A stretch of DNA of 64,000 bases from Sulfurimonas xiamenensis (GTDB taxonomy: Bacteria; Campylobacterota; Campylobacteria; Campylobacterales; Sulfurimonadaceae): the NCBI RefSeq assembly GCF_009258045.1, contig NZ_CP041166.1, positions 1,178,001-1,242,000 on the forward strand, in the 5' to 3' direction. How positions within the stretch are numbered: the first letter of the stretch is position 1; each line of letters starts with the position of its first letter. Shown piece by piece: positions 8,565 to 18,114 of this stretch. The translations under genes and the position numbers were made by a program. The notes beneath the pieces are model-generated. The model did not search any database. It was not told the DNA's origin and worked only from the letters and a program-made list of their open reading frames with translations.

Positions 8565-9392
8565 ATGAAGAGAATCAAGATACTGTTTTTAACTTTTTTT
8601 ATAGCCGTAAATCTATCAGCGAGCGAGAGAGAAGAAGCTATATGCGGCACCTTTTTAGAGCCGTTTCTTTTTTGGGTATGGAGTTCCATGACACCCAATC
8701 CTGATAGTCACAGAGTCGCGGGCATACCCTTTATTGTACCTAGTAAATTTAAAACTTCCGACGGCAAAACGCTCAAAGGATATAAGTATATCTCAAATGA
8801 TGGATATGCAAAAATCTCTGCTAAAGGGTATATTTTGGTTGCCATGGGAAATGCAATGGTCTCTGATCAGATGATTATTATGCTCAAAAATTTTTCACAA
8901 AGGAATTATGATGTTTATGTTTACGACTACAGAGGCTATGGCAACTCTGAAGGGAACAGACGCATAAAAGCGATAATCGAAGATTACAAAGAAATAGCTG
9001 CTTCACTCAATAAAGTATATGAAAGAAAACTGCTTTACGGTATATCACTCGGCGGTGCCGTTATGCTCAATGTTATCGGCTCAGGCATCGAGTATGATGC
9101 TGCGGTTATAGACTCAGCTCCCAGTTTTCTCTCTCCATTTGGATGTCCAAAACGGGTTGATCCCGTAGCAAATCTGCCAAAAGATGCAAGCAAATTTCTT
9201 ATCATTACGGCGCAAAAAGATTCTATTCTTCCAGAGAGTTTAACAGCGCCTTTGAGAGAGTTCGCGAAAAAAAGAGGCGCAAAAACATTTATCGGCAAAG
9301 AGTACGAGCACCCTTTTGCCGATAAAAGTTTGGATATTCACAATGAGAGAATGGAGAGAATTTTAAATCATCTCGATATTAAAAAAAGATAG
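8565..9392 (+). CDS. Secreted alpha/beta hydrolase
   Basis: A 275-residue protein with a Sec-type signal (MKRIKILFLTFFIAVNLSAS). The fold motifs are visible: VYDYRGYGNSEG near the oxyanion region, nucleophile elbow GISLGG (Ser ~160), an Asp in ITAQKDSILP and a late His in YEHPFAD, which together make a Ser-Asp-His triad. This is the layout of S33-like/BAAT-type esterases and lipases in the envelope. The substrate cannot be told from the sequence. It stands alone, divergent from the GH17-GT2 gene and convergent with the GGDEF-EAL gene, ending inside a shared hairpin terminator. Confidence 0.85.
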   Translation: MKRIKILFLTFFIAVNLSASEREEAICGTFLEPFLFWVWSSMTPNPDSHRVAGIPFIVPSKFKTSDGKTLKGYKYISNDGYAKISAKGYILVAMGNAMVSDQMIIMLKNFSQRNYDVYVYDYRGYGNSEGNRRIKAIIEDYKEIAASLNKVYERKLLYGISLGGAVMLNVIGSGIEYDAAVIDSAPSFLSPFGCPKRVDPVANLPKDASKFLIITAQKDSILPESLTAPLREFAKKRGAKTFIGKEYEHPFADKSLDIHNERMERILNHLDIKKR

Positions 9393-9410
9393 CTATACTA
9401 TATCTTTTTT
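9382..9410. terminator. Bidirectional hairpin terminator
   Basis: A 10-bp stem (AAAAAAGATA at 9382-9391 paired with TATCTTTTTT at 9401-9410) with a 9-base loop. Each arm provides a T run in one direction. The stop codons of the converging hydrolase and sensor genes (9390-9392 and 9395-9393) lie within the hairpin. Confidence 0.65.
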
Positions 9411-12400
9411 AGCAGCTGAGAAGTAATAACCCTGAGAGTAGTCAATTCCAAGATCTTTTACTATTTTAAATATTTTTTCATTTTCAACAAATTCGGCTAT
9501 TGTTTTCATGCCAAGTTTTTTTGAAAACTCCACAATAGTCGATACGATTAAAAAAGCATTTTTATCGGTATCTATATTTTTTATAAGTGAGCCGTCTATT
9601 TTTAGATAATCAGCTTTTAGTTTTATAAGATATCCAAAGTTGCTGTATCCTGTACCAAAATCATCTATTGCTATTTTAGCATCATACTTTCTTACTTCAT
9701 TTATAAAACTTATAACACCTTCAAAGTTTTCTATATATTCAGATTCAACTATTTCAAAAACAACTCTAGAGCCGATACCGTACTTTTCTAACATCATAAA
9801 GATATATTCACATATCTCTTTTTCTAGTATATCCATAAGGGAGAGATTGATAGAAAACTCAACTTCTTTATATTTAAACATCTCAAAAGCTTCATAAATC
9901 ACTGTTCTTGTAATATAAAAATATTGTCTTGTCTGTTTTGCAACTTCTAAAAATAGAAATGGAGAGATAACTTTCTCTTCATCTATCATTCTTACCAAAC
10001 ACTCATATTTCTCATAAACTAAAGTCTTATTATTTACGATAGGCTGATAATAAGCTGTTATTCTGTCCTCTTTAATAGCATCTGAGAGCTTTTTCGTCCA
10101 GAAGATATTGTTTTCATACTCACTATTTAAAGAGATACTCTCATCATATACCACAAGATCCGTACTCCCTCTTTTTGCAATTTTGAGTGCCATGTTTGCG
10201 GTTGAGAGAAGATGCTCTTTGTCTTCAAAAGAGATGCCGCAGCTGCAAGATATCAATATATCTTTATTTTGTATTATAAACTTATCTTTGACAATATCAA
10301 GAATATTTTTTGCTTTCTCTATAAGCAGCTCTTTTGAGTAGTTCTCAGCCAAAGCTATAAACTCATCGCCTTGAAGTCTGTAAAATCTTAGATTTTTCTC
10401 TTTTACAACTTGAGTATATATTTTATCTGCTATGAATTTTATGATCAGATCTCCAAACTGATGTCCGTAAAAATCATTTATCTGTCTAAAATTGTCTATA
10501 TTAAATATTGCTACTGCTAAATTATCCAGTTCACGCATATCACTGTTTAATCTAAAGCGGTTTCCGCATCCGGTTAATATATCCGTTCTGGCAATTCTCT
10601 CAGACTCCTTTTTTTGCTTTATGAGTTCTGTTATATCATTGCTAATTGCCAGATATTCTATAATCTCGCTGTTTAAATCTTTTATCGGGATAATGGTTGT
10701 TTTTGTCCAAAAATCTTTTCCTGATTTTGTTTTGCTTTTTATGGTTCCATGCCATATGGCACCGCTTGCTATAGTAGATTTAATCTCTGTGTAAAATGCT
10801 TCGTCTATATCTTCTAAACTTAATATTCTATAGCTTTTTCCTAGAATTTCATTTAGTGTGTATTCGGTAATATTTAAAAACTTATTATTTGCGTATGTTA
10901 TATTTTCGTCTCTATCTACTCTTAAAAGTATGGTACTTGCATCTATAGCTTTTTCATACTCCCTAGAGAGATGCATAGAAAATTTGAAATTTTTAGAAGA
11001 TATCTTTTGTTGATCTTCAAAATAGTTCGCTATCTCTTTTTGCTGTGTAATATCCACTCTTATAGCAATATACTCTACAACATTGCCTCTTGTGTCTAAG
11101 ATTGGGTTTATAATAGCTTGCTGCCAGTATGGCATACCATTTTTATCGCGATTTTTCATCTCGCCTATCCATGGCTGTTTAAGATCTTTTATGGTATGCC
11201 ACAGCTCTTTATAAAACTCTTTTTTCGTATCAGGATCTCTTACAATGCTATGTCTTTTTCCTATAAGCTCTTCTCTTGAATAACCGCTGATTTTGCAAAA
11301 CTCATCATTAGCATAAGTAATAACTCCTTCGGGATCGGTTTTTGAAACGATAAAGCTTCTGTCAACTGTTGATTTGTACTGCTCAAGCAGTAAGAGAGAC
11401 GCTTCATGCTCTTTTTCCAGTTTGTCGGCTGAAGATAAAATTCTTGTAATTGCCAGCAGCATTAAAATAGTGACTATAATCGCAGAAATGCCCAAAATCA
11501 CTAAAAGTACGGCTATTTTATAATGAACAGAGTCTAATTTTTGAGATATTGATCTCTCCACACATGCAAAAAGTTCATCTTCTACTTTTTTAAGCGCATC
11601 TATAGTGTTTGTTGCTGTTTTAAACCAGTAGGTTGGTTCTAGATTGAAATTATCACTATTTCTATTTCTTAAAACAGCCTCTATAATTTCAAAAGTGCTT
11701 TCTGCCCTTGCGTTGGTAAAACTTTTATTATAGTAGTTTAACAATTTTTCAGGTGTGCTTATTTTAAAATTTTCAATATTTAAGTTGTACTCTTTTAGCT
11801 GCTCTTTTGCAGATACAAAAACTTCATCTATTAATATATTTGTCGACAAAACTTCCATCAGAGTTGCTCTGATTTGCCCCAGCGCCTCTTTTGCCGAAGC
11901 CAAATTACTGTATGACTGGATAAAATTTCTATTTTCTTTATCATCCATCAAAGCGGGTATAGTTTTTATATGCTTAATAAGTTTGGATATATTTTTGGTA
12001 TAGTAGTTTCTAGCACTGGAAATTTGCATATTTATAAGATATGAAGTATCTCTTGAGTATAGGCTGTCTAAAAGTTCAAAAATAACGCTGTCTCTGTTTT
12101 TGGTAACATTTAAATATATATGTTTTGCATTTTCGATAGCTCTGTTTGAATCATTTTTTGCGGCAATAAAATTTTTCTCATTTTCATCTAAATTGCTGCT
12201 TGCTACAAGCCCCGCTGTCAAACCTCTCTCGATTTGCAAATTATGAATAACTTTGGAGAGAGCTTCAGCTTCAAGTATGCGGTTTTTTATAAATTCAAGA
12301 CTTTTTTTATTATCATGCATCTCATATAAAATGATAGATGAGAGTGTAATAACAAAAAGCAGAGGTATAATTGTTATAAATAGTAAGTTAGATTTTATCT

Positions 12401-12413
12401 TTAAATAGCTCAT
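9393..12413 (-). CDS. NIT-PAS-PAS-GGDEF-EAL transmembrane sensor for cyclic-di-GMP turnover
   Basis: A 1006-residue protein. An N-terminal TM helix is followed by a periplasmic region with LQIERGLTAGLVAS (~80), the hallmark of NIT domains implicated in nitrate/nitrite sensing. A second TM helix sits near 300, then two PAS domains each followed by a PAC-like segment (~345-590). The GGDEF domain reads RLQGDEF, with the first Gly changed to Gln. The EAL domain reads YECLVR and retains DDFGTGYS. Both catalytic cores look possibly active, so the net direction of c-di-GMP turnover cannot be judged. A nitrate-type sensor fits a genome region rich in N-oxide respiration genes. It follows the RND gene after a 58-base gap. 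Confidence 0.9.
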   Translation of the reverse strand: MSYLKIKSNLLFITIIPLLFVITLSSIILYEMHDNKKSLEFIKNRILEAEALSKVIHNLQIERGLTAGLVASSNLDENEKNFIAAKNDSNRAIENAKHIYLNVTKNRDSVIFELLDSLYSRDTSYLINMQISSARNYYTKNISKLIKHIKTIPALMDDKENRNFIQSYSNLASAKEALGQIRATLMEVLSTNILIDEVFVSAKEQLKEYNLNIENFKISTPEKLLNYYNKSFTNARAESTFEIIEAVLRNRNSDNFNLEPTYWFKTATNTIDALKKVEDELFACVERSISQKLDSVHYKIAVLLVILGISAIIVTILMLLAITRILSSADKLEKEHEASLLLLEQYKSTVDRSFIVSKTDPEGVITYANDEFCKISGYSREELIGKRHSIVRDPDTKKEFYKELWHTIKDLKQPWIGEMKNRDKNGMPYWQQAIINPILDTRGNVVEYIAIRVDITQQKEIANYFEDQQKISSKNFKFSMHLSREYEKAIDASTILLRVDRDENITYANNKFLNITEYTLNEILGKSYRILSLEDIDEAFYTEIKSTIASGAIWHGTIKSKTKSGKDFWTKTTIIPIKDLNSEIIEYLAISNDITELIKQKKESERIARTDILTGCGNRFRLNSDMRELDNLAVAIFNIDNFRQINDFYGHQFGDLIIKFIADKIYTQVVKEKNLRFYRLQGDEFIALAENYSKELLIEKAKNILDIVKDKFIIQNKDILISCSCGISFEDKEHLLSTANMALKIAKRGSTDLVVYDESISLNSEYENNIFWTKKLSDAIKEDRITAYYQPIVNNKTLVYEKYECLVRMIDEEKVISPFLFLEVAKQTRQYFYITRTVIYEAFEMFKYKEVEFSINLSLMDILEKEICEYIFMMLEKYGIGSRVVFEIVESEYIENFEGVISFINEVRKYDAKIAIDDFGTGYSNFGYLIKLKADYLKIDGSLIKNIDTDKNAFLIVSTIVEFSKKLGMKTIAEFVENEKIFKIVKDLGIDYSQGYYFSAAKKDIV

Positions 12414-12471
12414 TCTGTCTCAGTATTAGAATTTTTTCTTATAATTATACACTTTTTTTTAAAAAAAATAT

Positions 12472-14952
12472 CTAGATACCAAAAAGCAGAAGCAGCACCG
12501 GCAAAAGCAGAAGATCTGCAACAATTGCCATAAACATAGCAATCATAGTAAGAAGTCCAAAATAGATAGTCGGTAAAAAGTTGGAGAGCACCAAGATACA
12601 AAAACCTATCATAATAATGGTTGATGTGTAAAACATCGCCGTTCCAATGCTTTTATGCGCTCTAAACATAGAGCCTTTTGCATCTTTTGAGCGATTGTAA
12701 AGCAGAGAGTATCTGTAGATATAGTGTATGGTATCATCTACAGCTATTCCTATACTGATGGCGGCAATTGTTATGGTCATCATATCAAGAGGAATACCCA
12801 TCCACCCCATAAATCCAAAAATAACACCTACGGGAATAATGTTTGCAATTATTGCGATTACTGCTACTTTGAAACTTCTAAAAAGAACTAAAAACATTAA
12901 AAAGAGAATAGCAACGACGACTCCTATGGTTTTGATCTGAGAATCAAAAAGTGACTGAAGCATATTGTTATACATTATCAAAAGATTTGCCGTTTTATAC
13001 TCTACATACTCAGGATCAAGCATGCTTTTTATATCGCTGTTTATCTTTTTAATAAGAGCATCTCTTTGCAGATTTGGCATTGAGTCGATGATTCTAGTGC
13101 TTATGCGTACCTGATTATTTTTTATATCCACATACGGCGTTAAAATTATTTTTCTATACTCCTCGGGCAGCTCTTTGTACATAAGTGCCAGTGTAAGACC
13201 GTCAGCCTCTTTGCCATCATTTAAAACTTTTAAAATCTCACCGGTAGTTGCAAGAGAGAGTACTTTTCCCACAGCTTCAAGAGACTCAAGATAGTGATGA
13301 ACCTCTTTAATCTTGCGCATCTTATTTTGAGTAAACCAGTACTTCTCTCTGTCCTCTTGGCTCTCTTCAAACTCATCTGCAAATGAGTCAAGTTCTTCAT
13401 CTGCTCCTGCTACCTCAACAGAGACTACCTCATCACTGCTCTCTTTAAATGTCAATATGATATCAAGAGGCGTAGTTCCGCCAAGTTTTTGATCAATAAG
13501 AGCCATCCCTTTATATATCTCGGTATCTTGTTTAAAGTAGTCTATAAAACTGTTTTCAACTCTAAGTTTTGTCGCACCCGAGATGGAAAAAAGCACAACA
13601 ACCAAAGCCGAGACAATGATGGTTTTTTTATAATGGTATGCAACATGCGCCACTTTAGCAGTAAATGGAGCACCTCCTTTGCCAAATTCAAGAGACTCTT
13701 TTTTCTCAAATAGAAGCAAAATGATTGGAAAGAGAATATATGTAAGAATAAGCGATACTACTATCCCAACACTCATCATCCAGCCAAAGTTTATAACAGG
13801 CAGTATGGAGCTAAACACTAAGGAACTAAATCCAGCCATGGTAGTAAGGACGACAAAAAACGAGGGCTTTGCCATGGAGAGAACAGTATCTAGCGTTATA
13901 TCCATCTGCGTATCATGTTTGTCATGGGCATAAAGCTCTTTGTACCTTACTATAAGATGCACAACCAACGACATGTTCATGATTAGCTGCAATGAGATAT
14001 AGTTTGAGGAAACAACAGTTATCTCCCATCCAAAAAGCCCTAAAAACCCGCTTGTTACAATAAGCGAAGTGGTACATATAAAAAGCGCTATTATAACCCA
14101 CTGCACTTTTTTAAGAAGTATATACAAGATGGCTATAAGAAGTCCTACTATTAAAAAACCAAAAGTTTTTAAATCATACTTTACAAACTCTACCATATCA
14201 TCGGCAATCATCTCAACCCCACCTAAATGGAGCTTTACGCTGCTGTGCTGTTGCTCAAAATTTTTAAGGATTTCTCTGAGTTTGACTATGATCTGATGCG
14301 TCTCTTCTCTTAAGACATCTCTATACTCTTTGAGCTCTCTCTCTGCCTTTTTATACTCCTCTTTCTCCTCTTTACTAAGCTCTTTTTGCTTTTTTAGCTT
14401 TACAAATCTGTCTCTGTTATCTATAAGAGAGAAGTACTTCTCATCTCTTTTAAGATTTACCATTAGTGCGGTAGTAGTAAAATCATCGCTTACAAGATTT
14501 TGCTTATAAACAGCGCTGTTTAAAAACTCCTGTTTTACAAGTTCTTTATTAATCTTTGGAGACTCTAATGTGGGTATATCTTTTAAAAGTTCTTTTATCG
14601 GAACAGGAGGAGACTGCAAAAGAGGAACATTCACTATGGAGTTTATACTCTCAACTATCTCAAGAGTTTTTATCTGTGAACTAAGCTTTTTAATATTTGC
14701 AATATTTTCATCACTGAGAAGGTCATCTTGCGTGGTATAGGTAACAACTAAAAAGTTTGGCGCTTCAAATCTCTTTAGTACATCTCTAGTGTACTCCAAG
14801 TCTTTATCATCCTCAAGCAGAAGCGTCTCTGCACTTGCATCAATTTCTAGCCGAAAAGCAAAAAAAGCCATTGCGACTATAAAAACGCTCATAAGAGCTA
14901 AAACAATTTTTGGATATTTTAAAATATAGCTTTGATAGAGATTTTTTAACAT
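12472..14952 (-). CDS. RND superfamily (MMPL-type) lipid exporter
   Basis: An 826-residue protein with the duplicated RND pattern: one N-terminal TM helix, a large periplasmic loop, five TM helices, then a second TM-loop-5TM half. DDTIHYIYRY in the second half is the conserved TM4-region motif of MMPL/HpnN-like exporters. A Lys/Glu-rich coiled segment (~170-230) lies in the first periplasmic loop. It begins 6 bases after mlaC, which follows mlaA, so the three probably act as one lipid-trafficking unit. MlaC-type proteins normally work with the MlaFEDB ABC complex, but here the neighbouring inner-membrane partner is an RND pump. The direction of transport is not evident. Confidence 0.88.
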   Translation of the reverse strand: MLKNLYQSYILKYPKIVLALMSVFIVAMAFFAFRLEIDASAETLLLEDDKDLEYTRDVLKRFEAPNFLVVTYTTQDDLLSDENIANIKKLSSQIKTLEIVESINSIVNVPLLQSPPVPIKELLKDIPTLESPKINKELVKQEFLNSAVYKQNLVSDDFTTTALMVNLKRDEKYFSLIDNRDRFVKLKKQKELSKEEKEEYKKAERELKEYRDVLREETHQIIVKLREILKNFEQQHSSVKLHLGGVEMIADDMVEFVKYDLKTFGFLIVGLLIAILYILLKKVQWVIIALFICTTSLIVTSGFLGLFGWEITVVSSNYISLQLIMNMSLVVHLIVRYKELYAHDKHDTQMDITLDTVLSMAKPSFFVVLTTMAGFSSLVFSSILPVINFGWMMSVGIVVSLILTYILFPIILLLFEKKESLEFGKGGAPFTAKVAHVAYHYKKTIIVSALVVVLFSISGATKLRVENSFIDYFKQDTEIYKGMALIDQKLGGTTPLDIILTFKESSDEVVSVEVAGADEELDSFADEFEESQEDREKYWFTQNKMRKIKEVHHYLESLEAVGKVLSLATTGEILKVLNDGKEADGLTLALMYKELPEEYRKIILTPYVDIKNNQVRISTRIIDSMPNLQRDALIKKINSDIKSMLDPEYVEYKTANLLIMYNNMLQSLFDSQIKTIGVVVAILFLMFLVLFRSFKVAVIAIIANIIPVGVIFGFMGWMGIPLDMMTITIAAISIGIAVDDTIHYIYRYSLLYNRSKDAKGSMFRAHKSIGTAMFYTSTIIMIGFCILVLSNFLPTIYFGLLTMIAMFMAIVADLLLLPVLLLLFGI

Positions 14953-14958
14953 TACTAT

Positions 14959-15555
14959 CTACGACTGCTTCGCTAAAGCGTCCATAAGCTCGGCTATGCT
15001 TTTGGTTTGTAAAAACTCTTTAAATTGAGCTCTGTCAGTTTTTAAAATACTTACTCCTAAAATCTCTACATCATAAATCAACCAATTATCTTTATCTTGA
15101 ATCTTCTCATTGGGCTTATAAAATTTATATACAATTTCCAATTTCTCTTCACTACTTACAAGATCAGTTATAAGAGCTATTCTGTTTGCTTGAGGCTGTT
15201 CTATTTTTCTAATCTCAACTTTCTCATTTTCATAGGCGTCAATCTTCGAAGAATAAGATTGTTTCATCCGTTCCACATAAAGATCAACAAATTTTTCTCT
15301 CTCCTCTTCTGCAAGTTTTTTCCATGTACTGCCAAGACTTAGTTTCGCCATAAGTTCAAAATCAAACATTGGTGTTAAAGATTTGATAATATTGCTGTTT
15401 CTATCTTTTTTAGATAAACTCTTATCTTCAACTATCAAAATAACTTCATCAATTTTAGTTAAAAAATGCTTTTTTAGCTCTACTTGTTCATCGGCAATCA
15501 AATTTTGTGTAAAAAACAGTAATAACACCAAAATTATTTTATAAATATTTTTCAC
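14959..15555 (-). CDS. mlaC: MlaC/Ttg2D-family periplasmic phospholipid-binding protein
   Basis: A 198-residue protein with a cleavable Sec signal (MKNIYKIILVLLLFFTQNLIA). The rest matches the MlaC (Tol_Tol_Ttg2) family: a helical N-terminal part with FDFELMAKLSLG and WKKLAEEEREKFVDLY, then a beta-rich part with DVEILGVSILKTDRAQF. Family members carry phospholipid across the periplasm between MlaA and an inner-membrane transporter. It lies two bases after mlaA and just before the RND gene. Confidence 0.93.
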   Translation of the reverse strand: MKNIYKIILVLLLFFTQNLIADEQVELKKHFLTKIDEVILIVEDKSLSKKDRNSNIIKSLTPMFDFELMAKLSLGSTWKKLAEEEREKFVDLYVERMKQSYSSKIDAYENEKVEIRKIEQPQANRIALITDLVSSEEKLEIVYKFYKPNEKIQDKDNWLIYDVEILGVSILKTDRAQFKEFLQTKSIAELMDALAKQS

Positions 15556-15557
15556 TC

Positions 15558-16349
15558 TTACTCCTCAATCAGTTTATTTCTATGCTGCTCATAAATATCT
15601 CTTAAAAAAGGATATAAATCAACTGCATCTTTTTTCATTTTTTCATACTCTTCTATATTTAAAGACGCATAATTCACATTTTCAAGTGCTTTTACGCCCA
15701 AATACTCCGCCCATGTGTCTGTTAGCGTCCAGTAGCTTCTTTCAGTATAGTCTATCAGGCTTAAAAGTGAATCCGGATAGATACTGATTGCATCTCGTAA
15801 ATTTGAAGGTCCAAGAAGCGGTAAAACAATATGCGGACCGCTTGCAACCCCATAAAATCCGAGAGTTTGGCCAAAATCCTCTTTATGCGCATCAAGATTA
15901 AAGTGCGCTTTTGCTGGATCAAAAAGACCTAAAATACCGATTGTGCTGTTGATTAAAAATCTTCCCGTCTCCTCAGAAGCATTATAAAATTTTCCTTGTA
16001 AAAGATTATTGGCAAAACGCATAGGAAAATAAAGATTATTGAAAAAATTTCTTATGCTCTCTCTTATCTCCGCATGCAACACATATCTATAACCTTTTGC
16101 CACCGGTTTTATAACATACTCATACGCACCATCATTAAAATTTGTCATAACTCTATTATAACCGCTAAAGGGGTCATAAACCTCTTCTACTTCAAACTCA
16201 TCCAAAAATTCATCAAATTCATTATCTGCCGCATCACTGCTATTTTGTTTATAAATAGCTGCTTCATTTGGTTTTTCAAAAGTTTTTGAGCTGCACCCAG
16301 TCAAATTTAAGGTTATGGATAAAAATAAAACGATATAAATCAACCTCAA
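15558..16349 (-). CDS. mlaA: MlaA/VacJ outer-membrane lipoprotein
   Basis: A 263-residue lipoprotein with signal and lipobox LNLTGC. The family core is clear: YDPFSGYNRVMTNFND, NNLYFPMRFANNLLQGKF, RFLINSTIGILGLFDPA, EDFGQTLGFYGVASGP and VLPLLGPSNLRD. MlaA forms a ring in the outer membrane that removes surface-exposed phospholipids and hands them to MlaC, the next gene. It starts two bases after recR. Confidence 0.95.
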   Translation of the reverse strand: MRLIYIVLFLSITLNLTGCSSKTFEKPNEAAIYKQNSSDAADNEFDEFLDEFEVEEVYDPFSGYNRVMTNFNDGAYEYVIKPVAKGYRYVLHAEIRESIRNFFNNLYFPMRFANNLLQGKFYNASEETGRFLINSTIGILGLFDPAKAHFNLDAHKEDFGQTLGFYGVASGPHIVLPLLGPSNLRDAISIYPDSLLSLIDYTERSYWTLTDTWAEYLGVKALENVNYASLNIEEYEKMKKDAVDLYPFLRDIYEQHRNKLIEE

Positions 16350-16351
16350 CT

Positions 16352-16921
16352 TTAAACCTTTACTCTATCTGCCAATGCTCTTGTCAAAGAGAGCAGATCT
16401 ATATTTTCTAAACTGACACCAGTTGGAACGCCTTGAGCGATTTTAGAGTAGTTTATATCATAATCGCTTAATTTATCTTCAATAAATAATATTACTGCAT
16501 CATTTGAAACAGAAGGTGTTAGTGCAAAAACTATCTCTTTTATTCCCGAAGCTGCTATTTTTTCCAAATTTGAAAAATTTAACTCTGCCAAAGATTCTAA
16601 AACAAAATACCTGCCGTTGAAAAGCGCATTCTCTTCTAAAAGAAGTATATCTTTTGCATTTTCAACTATGCACAGCAGTGTCTCATCCCTACTCTCGTCA
16701 CAACATATAAAACATAGTTCATCTTCACTCATTCCACCGCATAAACTGCACTTTTTTATACTTCCCAAAGCCTCTTCTATGGCATGTGATATTTTCATAC
16801 CTGCAAAACTGTCTTTCATAAGCATATGATAGGCTAATCGTGTTGCAGACTTTTTTCCAATAGTCGGAAGCTCTTGCAACGCTTCTACGAGCATATTAAA
16901 TTTATCTAGCGAGCCTCTCAA
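16352..16921 (-). CDS. recR: Recombination protein RecR
   Basis: A 189-residue protein, close to the usual length. It has the N-terminal helix-hairpin-helix LQELPTIGKKSATRLAYHML, the Cys4 zinc finger (CSLCGGMSEDELCFIC) at ~57-72, and a TOPRIM segment (LCIVENAKDILLLEE) through LTPSVSNDA and QGVPTGVSLENIDLL. It acts with RecO and RecF in loading RecA at gaps. It lies between mltA and mlaA with only short gaps, a convenience grouping with envelope genes. Confidence 0.96.
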   Translation of the reverse strand: MRGSLDKFNMLVEALQELPTIGKKSATRLAYHMLMKDSFAGMKISHAIEEALGSIKKCSLCGGMSEDELCFICCDESRDETLLCIVENAKDILLLEENALFNGRYFVLESLAELNFSNLEKIAASGIKEIVFALTPSVSNDAVILFIEDKLSDYDINYSKIAQGVPTGVSLENIDLLSLTRALADRVKV

Positions 16922-16943
16922 AATTCACCTCTGCCAAAAACGA

Positions 16944-18038
16944 TCATAATGACTCCTCTTTTGGTAATAATATCCATAATTTTAAAGGTGCCTTCAACTT
17001 GCCTGCTCTCTCTTTTGCTTCTTCTCCATAACCTAAAAAAATATCTGCCCTAACGCTTCCCTTTATCGCTCCGCCTGTGTCCTGTGCCATTACTATATGA
17101 TTAAAGTCCACCTCATCTGTTTTGGCACTAAGATAAAGCATAGTGCCAAGAGGAATATATTTTCTATCTACTGCAATTGAGCGTTTTGGAGTGAGTGTGA
17201 CACCGAGCGAGCCAGTTGCCGACTGCTCTTTTTGTCTAAAAAAAACCATTGACTTATTATAATTTAAAACCTCATCTATTTTTGAGGGATTTTCCTCAAG
17301 CCATCTCTTTATGGATTGAAGCGATACCTCCTGCAAAGGTATTGCACCGATATCTGCCAAATATCTGCCTATTGAACTATAGGGATATCCATTTTGGTTA
17401 TCATAACCGATAAAAATCGTCTCCCCGTTTTCAAAAGTTACTCTTCCGGAGCCTTGAACTTCCAAAAAAAAGAGATCTATTTTTGAATCTGTATAACATA
17501 AAACTTCAGCATCAAGCGTATTTGCATTTGCATTTTCTCTATCATGGTATGGCACTAGTTTATTACCCTGCAATTTGCCTCTTAGCCTGTAGCCTTTAAG
17601 CTCAGGATACTGCTGTGTCAAATCAACCACGACCAAATCTTTTGGAGTTTTATATATAGGGTATATATATGGCTCTTTTTTTGTTAAAGATCCTTTTAAT
17701 TCAGGCTCATAATAGCCGGTTAAGAGTCCGTCTTGAGAAGCGTCTGCTGAACTTATTTTATAGGGAATAAAATAAGTAGTTAAAAACTCTTTTGCATCTG
17801 CAGCAGCAGCGGCTTTAACGCATAAATCACCGTAAATCTCTTTTGTTTTACTTGTTTTACAGCTTTCAATAAAAGAGTTTAAAGCATTGCTATACTCTTC
17901 ATCATCCCAATTTGGAAGCTTTTGAAAATCACTCTTGACAAGTTTCGTATCCGGCATATTAGAAAAAGTTGTATATGACTCTTTTGAACAACCTAAAAAA
18001 AACAAAATAGTGCTAAAAAATAATATAAAATGTTTCAT
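16944..18038 (-). CDS. mltA: MltA-family membrane-bound lytic murein transglycosylase
   Basis: From ATG 18038 the protein has 364 residues and a clear lipobox (LFFLGC), so I prefer it to an upstream TTG at 18083 that would bury the signal. Family motifs present include GLLTGYYEPELKGS, DLFFLEVQGSGRV, GYDNQNGYPYSSIGR and the C-terminal 3D domain (AQDTGGAIKGSVRADIFLGYGEEA) with catalytic Asp residues. It cleaves peptidoglycan from the periplasmic face of the outer membrane. It heads the leftward operon with recR-mlaA-mlaC-RND and is divergent from dnaJ. Confidence 0.94.
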   Translation of the reverse strand: MKHFILFFSTILFFLGCSKESYTTFSNMPDTKLVKSDFQKLPNWDDEEYSNALNSFIESCKTSKTKEIYGDLCVKAAAAADAKEFLTTYFIPYKISSADASQDGLLTGYYEPELKGSLTKKEPYIYPIYKTPKDLVVVDLTQQYPELKGYRLRGKLQGNKLVPYHDRENANANTLDAEVLCYTDSKIDLFFLEVQGSGRVTFENGETIFIGYDNQNGYPYSSIGRYLADIGAIPLQEVSLQSIKRWLEENPSKIDEVLNYNKSMVFFRQKEQSATGSLGVTLTPKRSIAVDRKYIPLGTMLYLSAKTDEVDFNHIVMAQDTGGAIKGSVRADIFLGYGEEAKERAGKLKAPLKLWILLPKEESL

Positions 18039-18072
18039 AAAAAGGATTATACATAGATTAAATTTAAAACGA

Positions 18073-18078
18073 TATAAT
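18073..18078 (+). promoter_or_regulatory. Probable dnaJ -10 element
   Basis: TATAAT lies 37 bases upstream of the dnaJ ATG in the divergent mltA/dnaJ region. I see no CIRCE-type inverted repeat beside it. Confidence 0.5.
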
Positions 18079-18114
18079 TGCAAAAATTTTAGAGTGTTAG
18101 GATAGTAAAATAAT

